Assembly (NCBI GenBank): GCA_024291935.2
Contig: CM044320.1
Coordinates: forward strand, 50,844,001 to 50,908,000
Reading direction: 5' to 3'
Origin: Okapia johnstoni
Lineage: Eukaryota; Chordata; Mammalia; Artiodactyla; Giraffidae
DNA length: 64,000 bases
Of this stretch, positions 22,357 to 33,275 are shown piece by piece. Made by a program: the position numbers and the translations under genes. Every line of letters begins with the position of its first letter. The stretch's first letter is position 1. Below the pieces are notes generated by a model that searched no databases, had not been told where the DNA came from, and worked only from the letters and a program-made list of their open reading frames with translations.

Positions 22357-23161
22357 GATGGATGTTATAAGAGAACACTTTCTGAAGAAGGCTTTGCATT
22401 TACTGTTTAAATTTATAAAGTTGAGGGTCATCAAAAACTATAGACAAGTGAATTGGAGGCAAAAAAAAAAATTCCAAAAAAGACTAATAAAACACAGATA
22501 TAGGGATAGTAGCTGAAATAAGCGCCCCAAATTATCTTGCCCAGAAGTGACAATTAATGTATTGAATAGGAACAGAGATAAGAATGATGAAGGTGAAGAG
22601 CCTTAGATGTGTGTCTGATGAGCCTGGGTTTATAAAATTTAGAACTTGGTACTTTCATGTTCCATCTAAAAAAGGCAAGATGAAAATAGAGGTAGAAAGT
22701 TCATCTAGCAGCTATGTATTGGGATAAAGAGAGATGGAAATATACCATAGAAGGTTGCTATGAGACATGAGGGTCTGACACCATGAACCAGAGCAAACAC
22801 TACAGCATGGGAGGGAGATGAGGAAGTCAAAGAAGGACTGGATTCAACATGAAAGGAAGACCAGAATAACAGCAGAGACAGGAAATGGCAAAGAAAGTGG
22901 CACTAGGATCTTATCGCGAAGACGGAGAATTGAAAAATTTAGTTTTTTTAAACACTGTAAATTTCAGGAGGCTGAACAAGTTTTTTTTTTTCCTAGCTCT
23001 GACTTTCTTCCCGTGATTTCTCAAGAACAGGAATACAGGAACATAAAAAGCAGAATAAGTGAATGATAAATAAAAGCAAGAACTTTACAAACTTGATACT
23101 ATAGAGCTCAAAAGTTTTTATAAAATCATAAATTAAATATAATTCTTAAAAATTAAAGAAC
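22357..23161. other. APAF1 intron 16, nothing recognised
   Basis: Purine-rich sequence. The open frame at 22818-23066 has no family match. Confidence 0.45.
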
Positions 23162-23522
23162 GTGGGCTTCTCTGGTGGCTCAGTGGTAAAGAATCCACCT
23201 ACCAATGCAGGAGATGAGGGTTCAATCCTTGATCCTGGAAGATCCCACATGCTGTGGAGCAACTAAGCCCATGTGCCACAACTACTGAGCCTGTGCTCTA
23301 GAGTTCAAGAGCTGCAACTGCTGAGCCCAGGTGCTGCAACTACTGAATTCCCCATGCCCTAGAACCCATGCTCTAGGAAGAGAAGAGAAGCCACTGCAAT
23401 GAGAAGCGCACGCACCCTAACTAGAGAGTAGCCCCCACTTGCCAAAACTAGAGAAAAGTCTGACAAGCAACAAAGACCCAACACAGCCAAAAATAAATAT
23501 TAATAAATAAATGCATTTCTAA
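23162..23522 (+). repeat. CHR-type tRNA-Glu SINE (long form)
   Basis: Head gggcttctctggtggctcag, end aagacccaacacagccaaaa. It ends about 220 nt before APAF1 exon 16. Confidence 0.88.
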
Positions 23523-23745
23523 AAAAACTAAAGAATTTCAATTATATGAACTTTAAAGCATAGGGTAATAAACCATTAATAAACAATCATTATGACAAGG
23601 AATTACAGTTACATTAAAAATGCTCCTGGAAGGTGAAGGAAGAAGCTTTCTGTAGCAATGTGAAAAACAGAAACCTATTTCCATAACCCAATTATAAGAT
23701 AATACAGTTATGCAAAACCCACTTTAACAATGAACAAAAGCATAC

Positions 23746-23871
23746 CTTTAATGTTCCATCAGCTGAACAACTAGCCAAAACCTGATCATCTGGTGAAAAT
23801 CTGCAGTGACTGACTGAATTTGTATGGCCAAACATGGTATTTCGACATTCTTCTTGATTCAGATCCCAGAG
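23746..23871 (-). CDS. APAF1: APAF1 exon 16: WD40 repeat (residues 726-767)
   Basis: The acceptor is CTCAAATAG|CTCTGG and the donor TTAAAG|GTATGC. It encodes LWDLNQEECRNTMFGHTNSV then SHCRFSPDDQVLASCSADGT. 42 codons, phase 0 at both ends. Found by splice phase and WD40 residues; it has no standalone ORF. Confidence 0.96.
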
Positions 23872-24582
23872 CTATTTGAGAAAGATAAAAAGATAATTGA
23901 AAAATTACCACTGAATGGCGAAAAGTTAGAAATCATGTAAAGTTCTTCCTTCCCTCCCAATTAAGCTTTTCCAGTTATAGGAATATGTTCAATTCAGTTT
24001 GACAAAGGTGTCAAACATAAAGGTGAGCATGTGATTAACAAGCAATGGGGCAGCCCTTAGATCAGCACCTAAATCTAAGGGACTTGAAGACTTAACTAGG
24101 CTTTTATCTGAGCACTAAACTAGCCATTGCTTATTTTTAACAAAGCAGTTTGAAATTATTTTATTCAGCTCTATAATAATATGTAAAATAAATTACATTT
24201 GTAATTTTTTGAGATGTTAAGTCATCCAACTCTACAAATGGTCATTGCTAAGATTTTCTGATACAAACCTTGAGTCTACTAACTAGGCTAAAATCTGTTA
24301 ACACTCTAAAAAATGATTCAAAAATACAAAGACCGTAAAGACAGATACAGACTCGTCTGACAGCAAACATAATGGATCAGAACAGCAAGTTAAACAACCC
24401 TTCCTGGAAGCAGTCAACCAAATTCAGAATGTGGGACATGCCACAGGAAAACTGACTCAATTTCTCTAACAAATCAGTGGTGTAAAAAAAGAGGTAGCAG
24501 GAAGGAGAACGTTTATAGAATAAAAGTGTCTTAAGAGACCTATCAACCAAATGCCACTTGAAGTTTGGACTCTGACTGAAGT
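23872..24582. other. APAF1 intron 15, nothing recognised
   Basis: No supported feature. Confidence 0.5.
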
Positions 24583-24699
24583 AGGTCGCCATCTCCTTCT
24601 CCAGGGAATCTTCTCAACCCAGGGATCAAACCTACATCTCTTACATCTTCAACACCGGAATGTGGATTCTTTACCACTAGCACCACCATGGGAAGCCCA
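24583..24699 (-). repeat. Bov-tA-type SINE, 3' part missing
   Basis: Only the tRNA head and inner part remain (gccatctccttctccagggaa ... ctttaccactagcaccacca). Confidence 0.8.
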
Positions 24700-25569
24700 A
24701 ATGTATGGTAGAAAGATATGTTTTGAGACTAGTAAGAAAAAATGAATATGGACCAGGTATACTATGAAATTGTTAATTATGCTAGGTATGATAATGACAT
24801 ACTATTTATGTTTTATACCTGAGAGATACATGCCGAAGTATTCTGAGTGAAATGATGGGATTTGCTATAAAATGCTTAGTCCAAAAAAAAAAAAAAAAAG
24901 GGAAGGTGGTAGGGGAATGAAATATGATTGGCAAAATGCTGATAATTGTTGGAGCTAGGCAATGGACACCATGGAGTTCATGATTATTCTTTCTCCTTTG
25001 GGGTACGTTTGAAAAGTATAAAAAATGTAAACAAAAGGCAACAGTCATCTCTGGTGATTTATGCCACCTAGGTGAAACAAAGAAGGAGAACTCCCTTATC
25101 TCCCAAAATTAATTTTGGTAAAAATCCTTTGGAAATAATCAATCAATGAGGTAAGCCCTGATCTTTATGTCCATCTCCATCCCTGGGCTCCTTTAATCCC
25201 AGTCCTAGATAAACCCAAATCTGCAGATAACACAAGTTACATGGGGGCAACTTCAGATTTACATTTTTTCATTGACTTCTCTCAGTTCAAAAAGCACAAG
25301 AAGTAAGTTCTAACAGACCTCAAGGAAATGCAGGTGTGGAACGACAGGTCTTAAAGTAAAACTTGTCCTTAGTTAAAATGGTTGACTAACCAATAACTAC
25401 TTCCCACATCTTAGAGAATTTTGTCTATATTTAAAAAAAAAAACAAAATATGAACTTCCTCATCCTACAAAATGTTAAAAGGAAACGTCAAAAGTTATTC
25501 ACAGATATTTGTTGTATATCTATCCCAAACAATTTTCCATCTTGAGAAGCACTAATTTTAATTAAGTCA
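24700..25569. other. APAF1 intron 15, unrecognised
   Basis: An A17 homopolymer lies at 24883-24899. Nothing else is supported. Confidence 0.45.
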
Positions 25570-25897
25570 GAGAAAGACAAATACTGTATGATATTATTTA
25601 TATGTGGAATCTAAAAAATACAAAAAACTAGTGAACATAACAAAAAAGAAACAGACTACAGATACAGAGAACAAGCTAGTGGTTACCAGTGGGGAGAAGG
25701 AAGGGAGGGCAAGATAATGGCAGGGGACTAAGAGGTACAAACTATCACGTATAAAATAAGCTACAAGGATATATTGTACAACACGGTTTTCTCTATGGGA
25801 GAACTACGGGCCCTTACTCGGTGATTATGAGCTGTAGTAACCATGCATACCTGGAGCTAAGGATACCCATATTTCCTGCCACACAGATAGAATACGC
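25570..25897 (+). repeat. L1 3'UTR fragment
   Basis: Ruminant/mammalian L1 tail sequence (ctgtatgatattatttatatg ... gtggttaccagtggggagaa ... ggatatattgtacaacacgg). It is interrupted downstream by the Bov-B insertion. Confidence 0.7.
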
Positions 25898-26807
25898 CTG
25901 AATCAACCTGGAGTCTACCCAAACCCATGTCCATCGAGTCAGTGATGCCATCCAACCATCTCATCCTCTGTCGTCCCCTTCTCCTTCTGCCCCCTGATCC
26001 TACCCAACATTAGGGTCTTTTCCAATGAGTCAACTTTTCCCATGAGGTGGCCAAAGTATTGGAGTTTCAGCTTCAGCATCAGTCCTTCCAATGAACACCC
26101 AGGACTGATCTCCTTTAGGATGGAATGGTTGGATCTTCTTGCAGTCCAAGGGAGTCTCAAGAGTCTTCTCCAACACCACAGTTCAAAAGCATCAATTCTG
26201 CGGCGCTCAGCTTTCTTCACCGTCCAACTCTCACATCCATACGTGACCACTGGAAAAACCACAGCCTTGACTAGATGGACTTTTGTTGGCAAAGTAGTGT
26301 CTCTGCTTTTAAATACGCTATCTAGGTTGGCCATAACCTTCCTTCCAAGGAGTAAGCGTCTTTTAATTTCATGGCTGCCATCACTATCAGCAGTGATTTT
26401 GGAGCCCCAAAAAATAAAGTCTGACACTGTTTGCACTGTTTCCCCATCTATTTCCCATGAAGTGATGGGACCAGATGCCATGATCTTAGTTTTCTGAATG
26501 TTGAGTTTGAAGCCAACTTTATCACTCTCCTCTTTCACTTTCATCAGGAGGCTCTTTAGTTTTTCTTCACTTTCTGCCATAAGGGTGGTATCATCCGCAT
26601 ATCTGAGGTTATTGATATTTCTCCCAGCAATCTTGATTCCAGCTTGTGTTTCTTCCAGCCCAGCATTACTCATGATGTACTCTGCATATAAGTTAAATAA
26701 GCAGGGTGACAATATACAGCCTTGATGTACTAGACCTGGCATGCTGCAGTTCATGGGGTCGCAAAGAGTTGGACATGACTGAGCGACTGAACTGAACTGA
26801 ATCAACC
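25898..26807 (+). mobile_element. Bov-B LINE with inverted 5' part and perfect 11-bp TSD
   Basis: The 3' terminal 65-70 bases (26732 to about 26801, ...gactgagcgactgaactgaa) lie in plus orientation. The rest (25909-26731) is the preceding Bov-B sequence in minus orientation, from the reverse-transcriptase region (CILSPCLFNLYAEY, YADD) to the C-terminal region ([18 protein letters not shown]). Only about 20 bases of Bov-B are missing between the two blocks. The TSD ctgaatcaacc at 25898-25908 and 26797-26807 shows one insertion event. Confidence 0.93.
25939..26805 (-). pseudogene. Chimeric 288-codon frame across the inverted Bov-B
   Basis: The first about 25 residues come from the antisense of the Bov-B 3' end. 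The frame then crosses the inversion point and by chance joins the RT frame (LRYADDTTLMAESEEKLKSL) to near its C-terminus. Despite its length it is a retroelement remnant without the N-terminal endonuclease and most of the RT fingers. Confidence 0.88.
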
Positions 26808-27085
26808 AAAGGGAAACAGGATCCAGAGATGGAGGAGTTTAAGAGCCTGAGACTATAGTTTAGGCATCTGGAATCAGCTATGCCTGAAGACAGGCTCCTT
26901 CCAAACTTTCCAGTTTCAAGAGCCACTAATATCCTTTTCGCTGTTGTTGCTTAAACTAATATGAAAGTTTCTATCCCTATAACCAAAAGATCCTTGATTA
27001 ACACAATGTACGGAAAAAAAAAAATCAAAGGAGATGTTCTGATGTATCTATCAAATTTATCTATATGATTCTCATTCACACTTAC

Positions 27086-27217
27086 TTTAAGGAAGTAGTC
27101 ATTTGAACCAGTGGCTAAGAGAAGGTGATTACTGTTGTTGGTGAAGTGGCAGCAATTGACTTGCTCTGAGTGCTCATCATAGATACGCACTAGTTCCCCA
27201 GTCATTGAATTCCAAAT
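27086..27217 (-). CDS. APAF1: APAF1 exon 15: WD40 repeat (residues 682-725)
   Basis: The acceptor is TATTCTCTTCAG|ATTTGG and the donor CTTAAA|GTAAGT. It encodes IWNSMTGELVRIYDEHSEQV then NCCHFTNNSNHLLLATGSND. It begins with the last residues of the previous blade (IWN), showing that exon borders fall at the end of WD repeats. Confidence 0.98.
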
Positions 27218-27419
27218 CTGAAGAGAATAGAGAGAATAAAGTTTATAAGTACCTTATTTTCAAATGGAAAATAGAGAAGCAAAGCAAATGTGCTGTTGTG
27301 CAGATGTCATCCATCCTGTCTGCCAGGTTTTCCCAGTCAAACATGATGCTAATGAATACATCCCCCTTCCCTAAAATGTCAGCATTTTGCTAGAATTTTT
27401 TTTAATTACCTGCAAGTAA

Positions 27420-27499
27420 CGCAAAACACTGGGGCTTCCCTGGTGGCTCAGAGGTTAAAGCATCTGCCTGCAATGTGGGAGACCCGGTTTCGCAAAACA
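27420..27499 (+). repeat. SINE fragment: tRNA half only, flanked by 9-bp TSD
   Basis: About 62 bases (ggggcttccctggtggctca ... gggagacccggttt) match the tRNA-like head of Bov-tA and stop before the Bov-A tail. The 9-mer cgcaaaaca at 27420-27428 and 27491-27499 flanks it like a TSD. No A-tail. Confidence 0.78.
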
Positions 27500-27559
27500 T
27501 TACATTTTTCAAGGGCAAGATTTCACATGTTCAAATGAATGACAGCAGGCAGAAAAGTG

Positions 27560-28020
27560 TTATAAAGGGGTTGGGATAATGGACTTCAGATCAGAAAAAT
27601 CAATCACAGCCAGTCCAAGGCCCAGCTCTACCATTTCTAAGTTGGGTGTACCTAGTCAAGCCCTTAATGTACCTGCATCTCAGCTCCCCCCTCTGTAAAA
27701 CAGGGATACCTGCACCCGTCTTCCACAATTCATGGTGTCAGATGACAAAGAACTTGACAAGTGTTCTCCTGACTTCAAGGTACTAATAAGTAAGTAAAGG
27801 CAGATGAGTCCGTGGAAAGAAAAAATAAAGGCTTTAGAGTCTCAGGGAAACCTAGCTTTCAATCCTGGTTCCACTAGGTATTAGTTAATATGAGCCTGGG
27901 CAAGTGACTTCATCTCTGAACTTGCTTCTTCATCTGTAAAATGGGATCAACATTTATCAAGATGTAGTGAGAAAAGGATAATGTAATATGAGAAAGTGTA
28001 TAGTATAAATCCTCAGGCAA
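27560..28020 (+). repeat. Two MIR-like SINE copies
   Basis: 27560-27800 and 27835-28020 each show MIR core and 3' motifs, the second most clearly (cctgggcaagtgacttcatc, catctgtaaaatgggatcaa). Confidence 0.65.
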
Positions 28021-29178
28021 TGTTAACTTCTCAAGTAGTCTTATTCATAGTTACTATGAAAGTAATCTGTTCCGTTGAAGAAACAAAAGAAATAAATTAC
28101 CTAGTGATTCTTTACTGGGCTTTGGACTGTTAGAAGTACTAATGTCCTTTCCATAGCATTTTGTTTTATCCTCTCAAAGCACTCCCCAGAGGTCCAAAGA
28201 GTTTATTTCAAAATTCTTCAATAAGTATTTCAGGCTCTGCTTTAAATTTCCTACAAACAGAAACTCGAGCCACATAGCTCTGACTCTAGAACAGCACAGA
28301 ATGGCCAACTCCAAGTCTGACTCAGAGTAGAGGCTACAAAGTAAACTAACTGGTTGGCTGTAAAGCCACGTAGAGAGTCCAATCTATCAAGTAGATTTTC
28401 CTGGACACTCCAAGGTCCTCTTCAGGTAGGTGCAAACTTCAGGAAAACTTTCAAGTCACTTTCATGCTCCCAGGTCCACTAAGGCCCACCCTACCTATCC
28501 AGATTCAGCACTTCACACCCCTTTTGGAAAAAAGCCTACAATGATGATTTCCCTCCATTTATCAAATTCCTCTAGACTTCAGGTTCTGTTAAATTCCACA
28601 TAAATGCTCTGGCTTAAAGCCAAATTTAAGAATAAGAGACAAAAAAAGAATAATTAAAGGTAAAAATCACTCTATGGGGTTTCTTTTCTCTATTTACTTT
28701 GTAGACTAGTAACCTGATTATTAGTATGTTTATTCATCTAGTTTTGCACTGAATACAAGACAGTTCATAGATAAAAAATCTGGGTTTCATTTCACAGATT
28801 ATATATTTTACAACAGAAATCAATCTCAGACAATAATTTTGTGCAACAACACTTCCGATCACAATACACTCAGAGATTTCAACTGATATTTAACTCACAG
28901 ACTTATCAATAAATGGCAGGCAAATTCATTAATTTGAAATTGTTTTTCCCAGCTGCCTGATAAATATAATGGGCTGATCAACCCAGGCATTTTTGCTGGT
29001 GCTTATAAATAAAAAATTTTAGACAGCATTAATTTATAATGGATAAAAACTGGTTGGCCTCAAGTTAGTAGATCAACAGGCAAGAGTCCTTTAACCCAAC
29101 TTATTCTAGTCCCTCAATAACAGAAAAAGAAAATAAATTCTAAGGTAGTTACAACTCAAGAGGAAAATATTTCCATAC
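28021..29178. other. APAF1 intron 14, nothing recognised
   Basis: 1.15 kb without exon, RNA gene or clear repeat. Confidence 0.5.
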
Positions 29179-29304
29179 CTTCACTTTTTTATCCACTGAG
29201 CAGGTTGCTATAAATCTATCATCTGCAGAGAATGCACAGCAAAGCACTTCATCCTCATGAGCCTTGATTTCTAGAAGTTTCTCGCCTGTTTCAGCTTTGA
29301 ATAC
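29179..29304 (-). CDS. APAF1: APAF1 exon 14: WD40 repeat (residues 640-681)
   Basis: The acceptor is GTTGTGTGTATAG|GTATTC, with a poor pyrimidine tract; the donor is GTGAAG|GTATGG. It encodes VFKAETGEKLLEIKAHEDEV then LCCAFSADDRFIATCSVDKK. It is exactly 42 codons, the exon unit shared by several WD repeats here. A Bov-B fragment is inserted 38 nt upstream of this acceptor. Confidence 0.97.
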
Positions 29305-29331
29305 CTATACACACAACAATAAGATCTTTTT

Positions 29332-29615
29332 ACTATAACTGCATTGGAAGGACTGATATTGAAGCTGAAACTCCAATATTTTGACCACCTGATGCGAACA
29401 GCTGACTCATTTGAAAAGACCCTAATGTTGGGAAAGATTGAAGGCAGGAAGAGAAGGGAACAACAGAGGATGAGATGGTTAGATGGCATCACCAACTCAA
29501 TGGATATGAGTTTGGGTCAACTCCGGGAGTTGGTGATGGACAGGGAGGCCTGGCGTGCTGCGGTTCATGGGGTCACAAAGAGTTGAACATGACTGAGCAA
29601 CTGAACTATAACTGC
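29332..29615 (+). mobile_element. 5'-truncated Bov-B 3' end next to APAF1 exon 14
   Basis: 262 bases of the Bov-B 3' end (ggaaggactgatattgaagc ... catgactgagcaactga), flanked by 11-bp TSDs actataactgc at 29332-29342 and 29605-29615. It is antisense to APAF1. Its first base lies 38 nt upstream (APAF1 sense) of the exon 14 acceptor. Confidence 0.92.
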
Positions 29616-29957
29616 CTACCCATGGGTCATCATTCAATAAAAATATATTTCTTTAAAAGATTTTAATCACTATTATTTTGCAAGAGAAGTGAACCTTGGC
29701 AATATCAACCCAAAAAAATCAAAATTCGTCAGAATTCGTATGCCTTAACATAAAAAAGGAAAATTGTCCTTTGTTAAATGTTTATAACATCAATAAAAAG
29801 AACTGACAGGATAGCTTCAGTTCTTGAAAACAGCTTAGCAAATTCTTAACAATCAACAGAAAACAAATCATTCAATATGTTTTCTGTGGCTCAAACACCA
29901 AATTAATAAAAGTGGTAATCAAGTACACATATAGAAGTAAGGCTTACAATCATAGTC

Positions 29958-30166
29958 TTGCAATCTTAATTTTTTTTTTAATATTATTTATTTGGCTGCA
30001 TCAAGTCTTACTTGTGGCATGTGGGATCTTTTTTAGTTGTAGCACATGAACTCTTAATTACAGCATGTGGGATCTAGCTCCCCAACCAGGGATCAAACCT
30101 GGGCCCCCTGCACTACGAATGTGGTCTCAGCCACTAGACCACCAGGGAAGTCCTTTGCAATCTTAA
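29958..30166 (-). repeat. CHR-type SINE with perfect 12-bp TSD
   Basis: Reverse element (tail ttatttggctgcatcaagtc, head accagggatcaaacctgggc ... ccaccagggaagtcc). The TSD ttgcaatcttaa is at 29958-29969 and 30155-30166. Confidence 0.9.
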
Positions 30167-30663
30167 ATTTAAGTGTTTTAAAACTAATTTTTGTTTCTTT
30201 CAAAATCAAAAGGTTCAATACTAATTTAAAGAAAAGCACTTAGTCATGCTGTCTGAAAACAAATGAGAAATTAAAGAAAGCACCTTCAAGCACCTGAGGA
30301 AATAGTCTAGTCCAATTCCTATTTAGTCAGAAATTTTACCAAGCCTGTGATAAAACAGGCATTTGATTTAATCAGCATTTTTTAATCAGAGCCCTGTTCA
30401 CTGCACTATGACATCCTTATGTCCTTTAACAGTGATCATTTCCTCATTACCCTTAGCTGGCACATGGGTGACAGCAACTGAATGCTAAGGTAAAAGGCAC
30501 TTCTACAATACTTGGAAAGTTTAGAATTATGAAAACACACCACCATATCTTTTACATCTATAGAGAAACCTTTCATAAGATGTTCAAGAGATCTGAACAT
30601 TTCTCTACTCCTAATGTGTAATCTTTTTGAGTTTCAGAATTGAAATATACTCTAATATGCACA
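30167..30663. other. APAF1 intron 13, nothing recognised
   Basis: No supported feature. Confidence 0.5.
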
Positions 30664-30805
30664 CAGGAATTCCCTGGCAGTCTAATGGTTAGGACTCAGC
30701 ACTTTCACTTCCAGGGCCCAGGTTGAATTCTTGGTTGGGGAACTAAGATCCCACAAGCCATGTGGCATGGCCAAAAAAGAAAAAAAAAAAAAAAAAAAAA
30801 AAAAA
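30664..30805 (+). repeat. CHR-type tRNA-Glu SINE (short form), A26 tail
   Basis: ggaattccctggcagtctaa ... ggttggggaactaagatccc, ending in 26 A (30780-30805), 47 nt inside the intron from the exon 13 donor. Confidence 0.9.
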
Positions 30806-30852
30806 CACCCAGTATTATGTACATGACTCAATTTTTCTCAAGAGAGGTTTAC

Positions 30853-30979
30853 CTGTAAAGTTTTATCAGCTCCACAAGAAGCTATTCTTTGACCATCTTC
30901 AGAAAAGCAAGCATGGTAAACAGCATCTGTATGGGGGCGGACAACCAAGCGGGAGAGGTTCTTCATGTTTTTTTTGTTT
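30853..30979 (-). CDS. APAF1: APAF1 exon 13: first WD40 repeat (residues 597-639)
   Basis: The acceptor is CTTATATTTAG|AAACAAA and the donor TTACAG|GTAAAC. It encodes NKKNMKNLSRLVVRPHTDAV then YHACFSEDGQRIASCGADKT, a typical WD40 blade. A CHR-type SINE ends in an A26 run 47 nt into the downstream intron (a U-run in the transcript). Confidence 0.98.
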
Positions 30980-31589
30980 CTAAATATAAGGAAAAAATGA
31001 ACAGAAAGCAAATAAATAAGAGTAAAAGTAATTATTTTCTTTCCATAATAAACTCTTTTAACACAGTTATGCTCCAAAAAATACAAAACTCTTACATTAC
31101 CAACATGTAAATGACAGCAGAGATCACCTGAAGTAAAAAAGCAGAGCAGAAAGCAGCATTTTAAAAGTTACCCTATATTAAGCAACCTATCATGTGTTAT
31201 AAATATCTAGTTAATCAAATGCACGTCACTTCTTTTCTTCTGATACATTAATAACATGTGCAGAGAAAACATCATGAAAGGAAAAACCTCAAAAAAATCT
31301 CCATCTTTTTTAAAAGGAAAGAGCTATACCAAAAGGGAGCTCATTCCCTAACTAAAATATGACATTACACCCACTATTATGATGTGAACTTTAAAACTGC
31401 TCTTCTCTAATTATTCAGATATAGAGGAAAAAAATTAATGTCATTTTTGTTGTATCTTAATCTACTAAATACTATTCCACTACTATATATATTATTTTAC
31501 AGGGTTAAAGGGTAAAAGAATGTAATGCATATACTTAAAATGGGCAAAGTATTAGAACAGTGTCTGAATTACACACACACACCAATCAC
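30980..31589. other. APAF1 intron 12, nothing recognised
   Basis: No supported feature. An (ac)n run lies at 31573-31583. Confidence 0.5.
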
Positions 31590-31800
31590 TATGAGTAAGT
31601 ATGTTAAATGGTATCATCTTAAGAGTCAAAGGTTAGGAGTCAGATAAACCTAAAACCTAAACCCTTTTTCTACTACTTATTAGACGTGTAAACGTACACA
31701 AATAACATAAGCTAATAAGTTTCCTTTTCCTCATATATAAATGTAAGTGACGATACCTATTCTAAGCAAGGGTCACACACAAAACAGACCAAAGGAAAAA
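31590..31800 (+). repeat. MIR-like SINE fragment
   Basis: Diverged MIR pattern (ggttaggagtcagataaacc ... tactacttattagacgtgta ... ccttttcctcatatataaat). Confidence 0.5.
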
Positions 31801-32199
31801 AGGGAACACAAAGGTAAATCAGACTTAAATCTTGCCTAGGAAGTATTAAACTTCACTAAAAGTGATAAAAACAAGCTACAAAAACTAGAGTGAGGAGAAT
31901 CTAGAGGATAAACAGGTAAGTTACCAGCAAAGTTTAGAGAATAAGATTAAGAAATTACTTCCCACTACTATCTATCTACTCAATTTCTCAAAATTCGGAA
32001 ACTGACCAGTCACAATGATGCACATATAGCCAAAAAGTATTAAATAACAAATGAATCTATGAATAAATGATTTCTTTCAAAGCTGAAAGCTAGTTAAATT
32101 TAGTTTATACGAACCTAAACTTTCTACAGAAAGAACAGAAAAGCTTTCTAGTGCTGAAAAATAAAGCTTCTTTGAACATGACCTGGTCAAACCCAGTTA
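31801..32199. other. APAF1 intron 12, nothing recognised
   Basis: No supported feature. Confidence 0.5.
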
Positions 32200-32510
32200 A
32201 GGCTTACCTGGTAGCTCAGTAGTAAAGAACCCACCTCCCAATACATGAGACATGGGCTCAATACCTGACCCAGGAAGATCCCACATGCTGTGGAGCAACT
32301 AAGCCTGTGCAACAGTTACTGAGTCTAAGCTCTAGAGCCCCAGAGCTGCAACAACTGAAGCATGTGCATCCGAGAAGCGTGTGCACCCGACAGCCTGTGC
32401 TCTGTAACAAGAAGCTACCACAATGAGAAGCCCGTACATTGCAACTAGAGAAAAGTCATGCAGCAATGAAGACCCAGCACAACCAAAAATAATCATTCAA
32501 TTTATTAATT
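32200..32510 (+). repeat. CHR-type tRNA-Glu SINE (long form)
   Basis: Head ggcttacctggtagctcagt, end aagacccagcacaaccaaaa. Confidence 0.86.
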
Positions 32511-32527
32511 CAAAAATACAGCTATAA

Positions 32528-32655
32528 AGGGAATTCGCTGGCAGTCCAGTGGTTGGGACTCCATGCTTCCACTGTAGGGGACACGGATTTCACCCTTGGT
32601 CTGGGAACTGGGATCTCACAAGCCACAGAGCCAGAAAAAAGGAAAAAACAATGAT
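32528..32655 (+). repeat. CHR-type tRNA-Glu SINE (short form)
   Basis: gggaattcgctggcagtcca ... ggtctgggaactgggatctc, with an A-rich tail. Confidence 0.85.
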
Positions 32656-32879
32656 ACAGCTATGAATGACTAACCATCAGAGGGCTGAAATACAGCTGAT
32701 AAAATGAGGGAAAAAAAAAAGAAAAAATAATAAAAAACTCAACAATTCAAAAGAGAAGAACTAAATCTATGCCCATCTGATTATGAGACAATTCTCACAA
32801 TTACAAAGTATTACAATTCTATTTGTCACTAAGACACAACTGTTTATATTATACCAACTATATAAACCAGGCAAAATAC

Positions 32880-33105
32880 TAAATGCTATTTATTCTTAAG
32901 AACTACTAACATTCATGGAGCACTTTCTAAGATCTAAGTACTGTTCTAAGCAACCTACATATTTATGTTTACATATACACACACATTCATTTAATCCTCA
33001 CAATAATGCTATGAAATAGTACCACTAGGCAAGAGAAGCTGAGTAACTCTCTTCTAATAATACACAACTGAAAAACAACAAGAGCTAGGAGTCAAGTCCA
33101 GGCAA
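32880..33105 (-). repeat. MIR-like SINE fragment
   Basis: Reverse-type MIR pattern (ttcatttaatcctcacaata ... gctatgaaatagtaccact), diverged. Confidence 0.5.
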
Positions 33106-33115
33106 TCTAGAGCCA

Positions 33116-33275
33116 GAGCCCACCAGGCTCCTCTGTCCATGGAAGTCTCCAAGGAAGAATACTGGAGTCAGTAGCCATTCCCTTCTCCAGGGGATCTTCC
33201 TGACCCAGTGATCAACCCTGGGTCTCCTGCCTTGCAGATGGGATTCTTTACCAGCTGAGCTACCAGGGAAGCCCA
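33116..33275 (-). repeat. Bov-tA-type SINE, truncated
   Basis: Reverse element ending in the tRNA head (ctttaccagctgagctacca gggaagccc). The beginning of the Bov-A part is missing. Confidence 0.85.

Noticed and set aside
22818..23066. 82-codon basic frame in intron 16
   Set aside because: Low-complexity Lys/Arg/Glu composition from purine-rich DNA; no start context or homology that I recognise.
25939..26805. 288-codon minus-strand frame as a possible intact gene
   Set aside because: It crosses the inversion point of a TSD-flanked Bov-B copy and lacks the endonuclease and N-terminal RT parts; a retroelement remnant.
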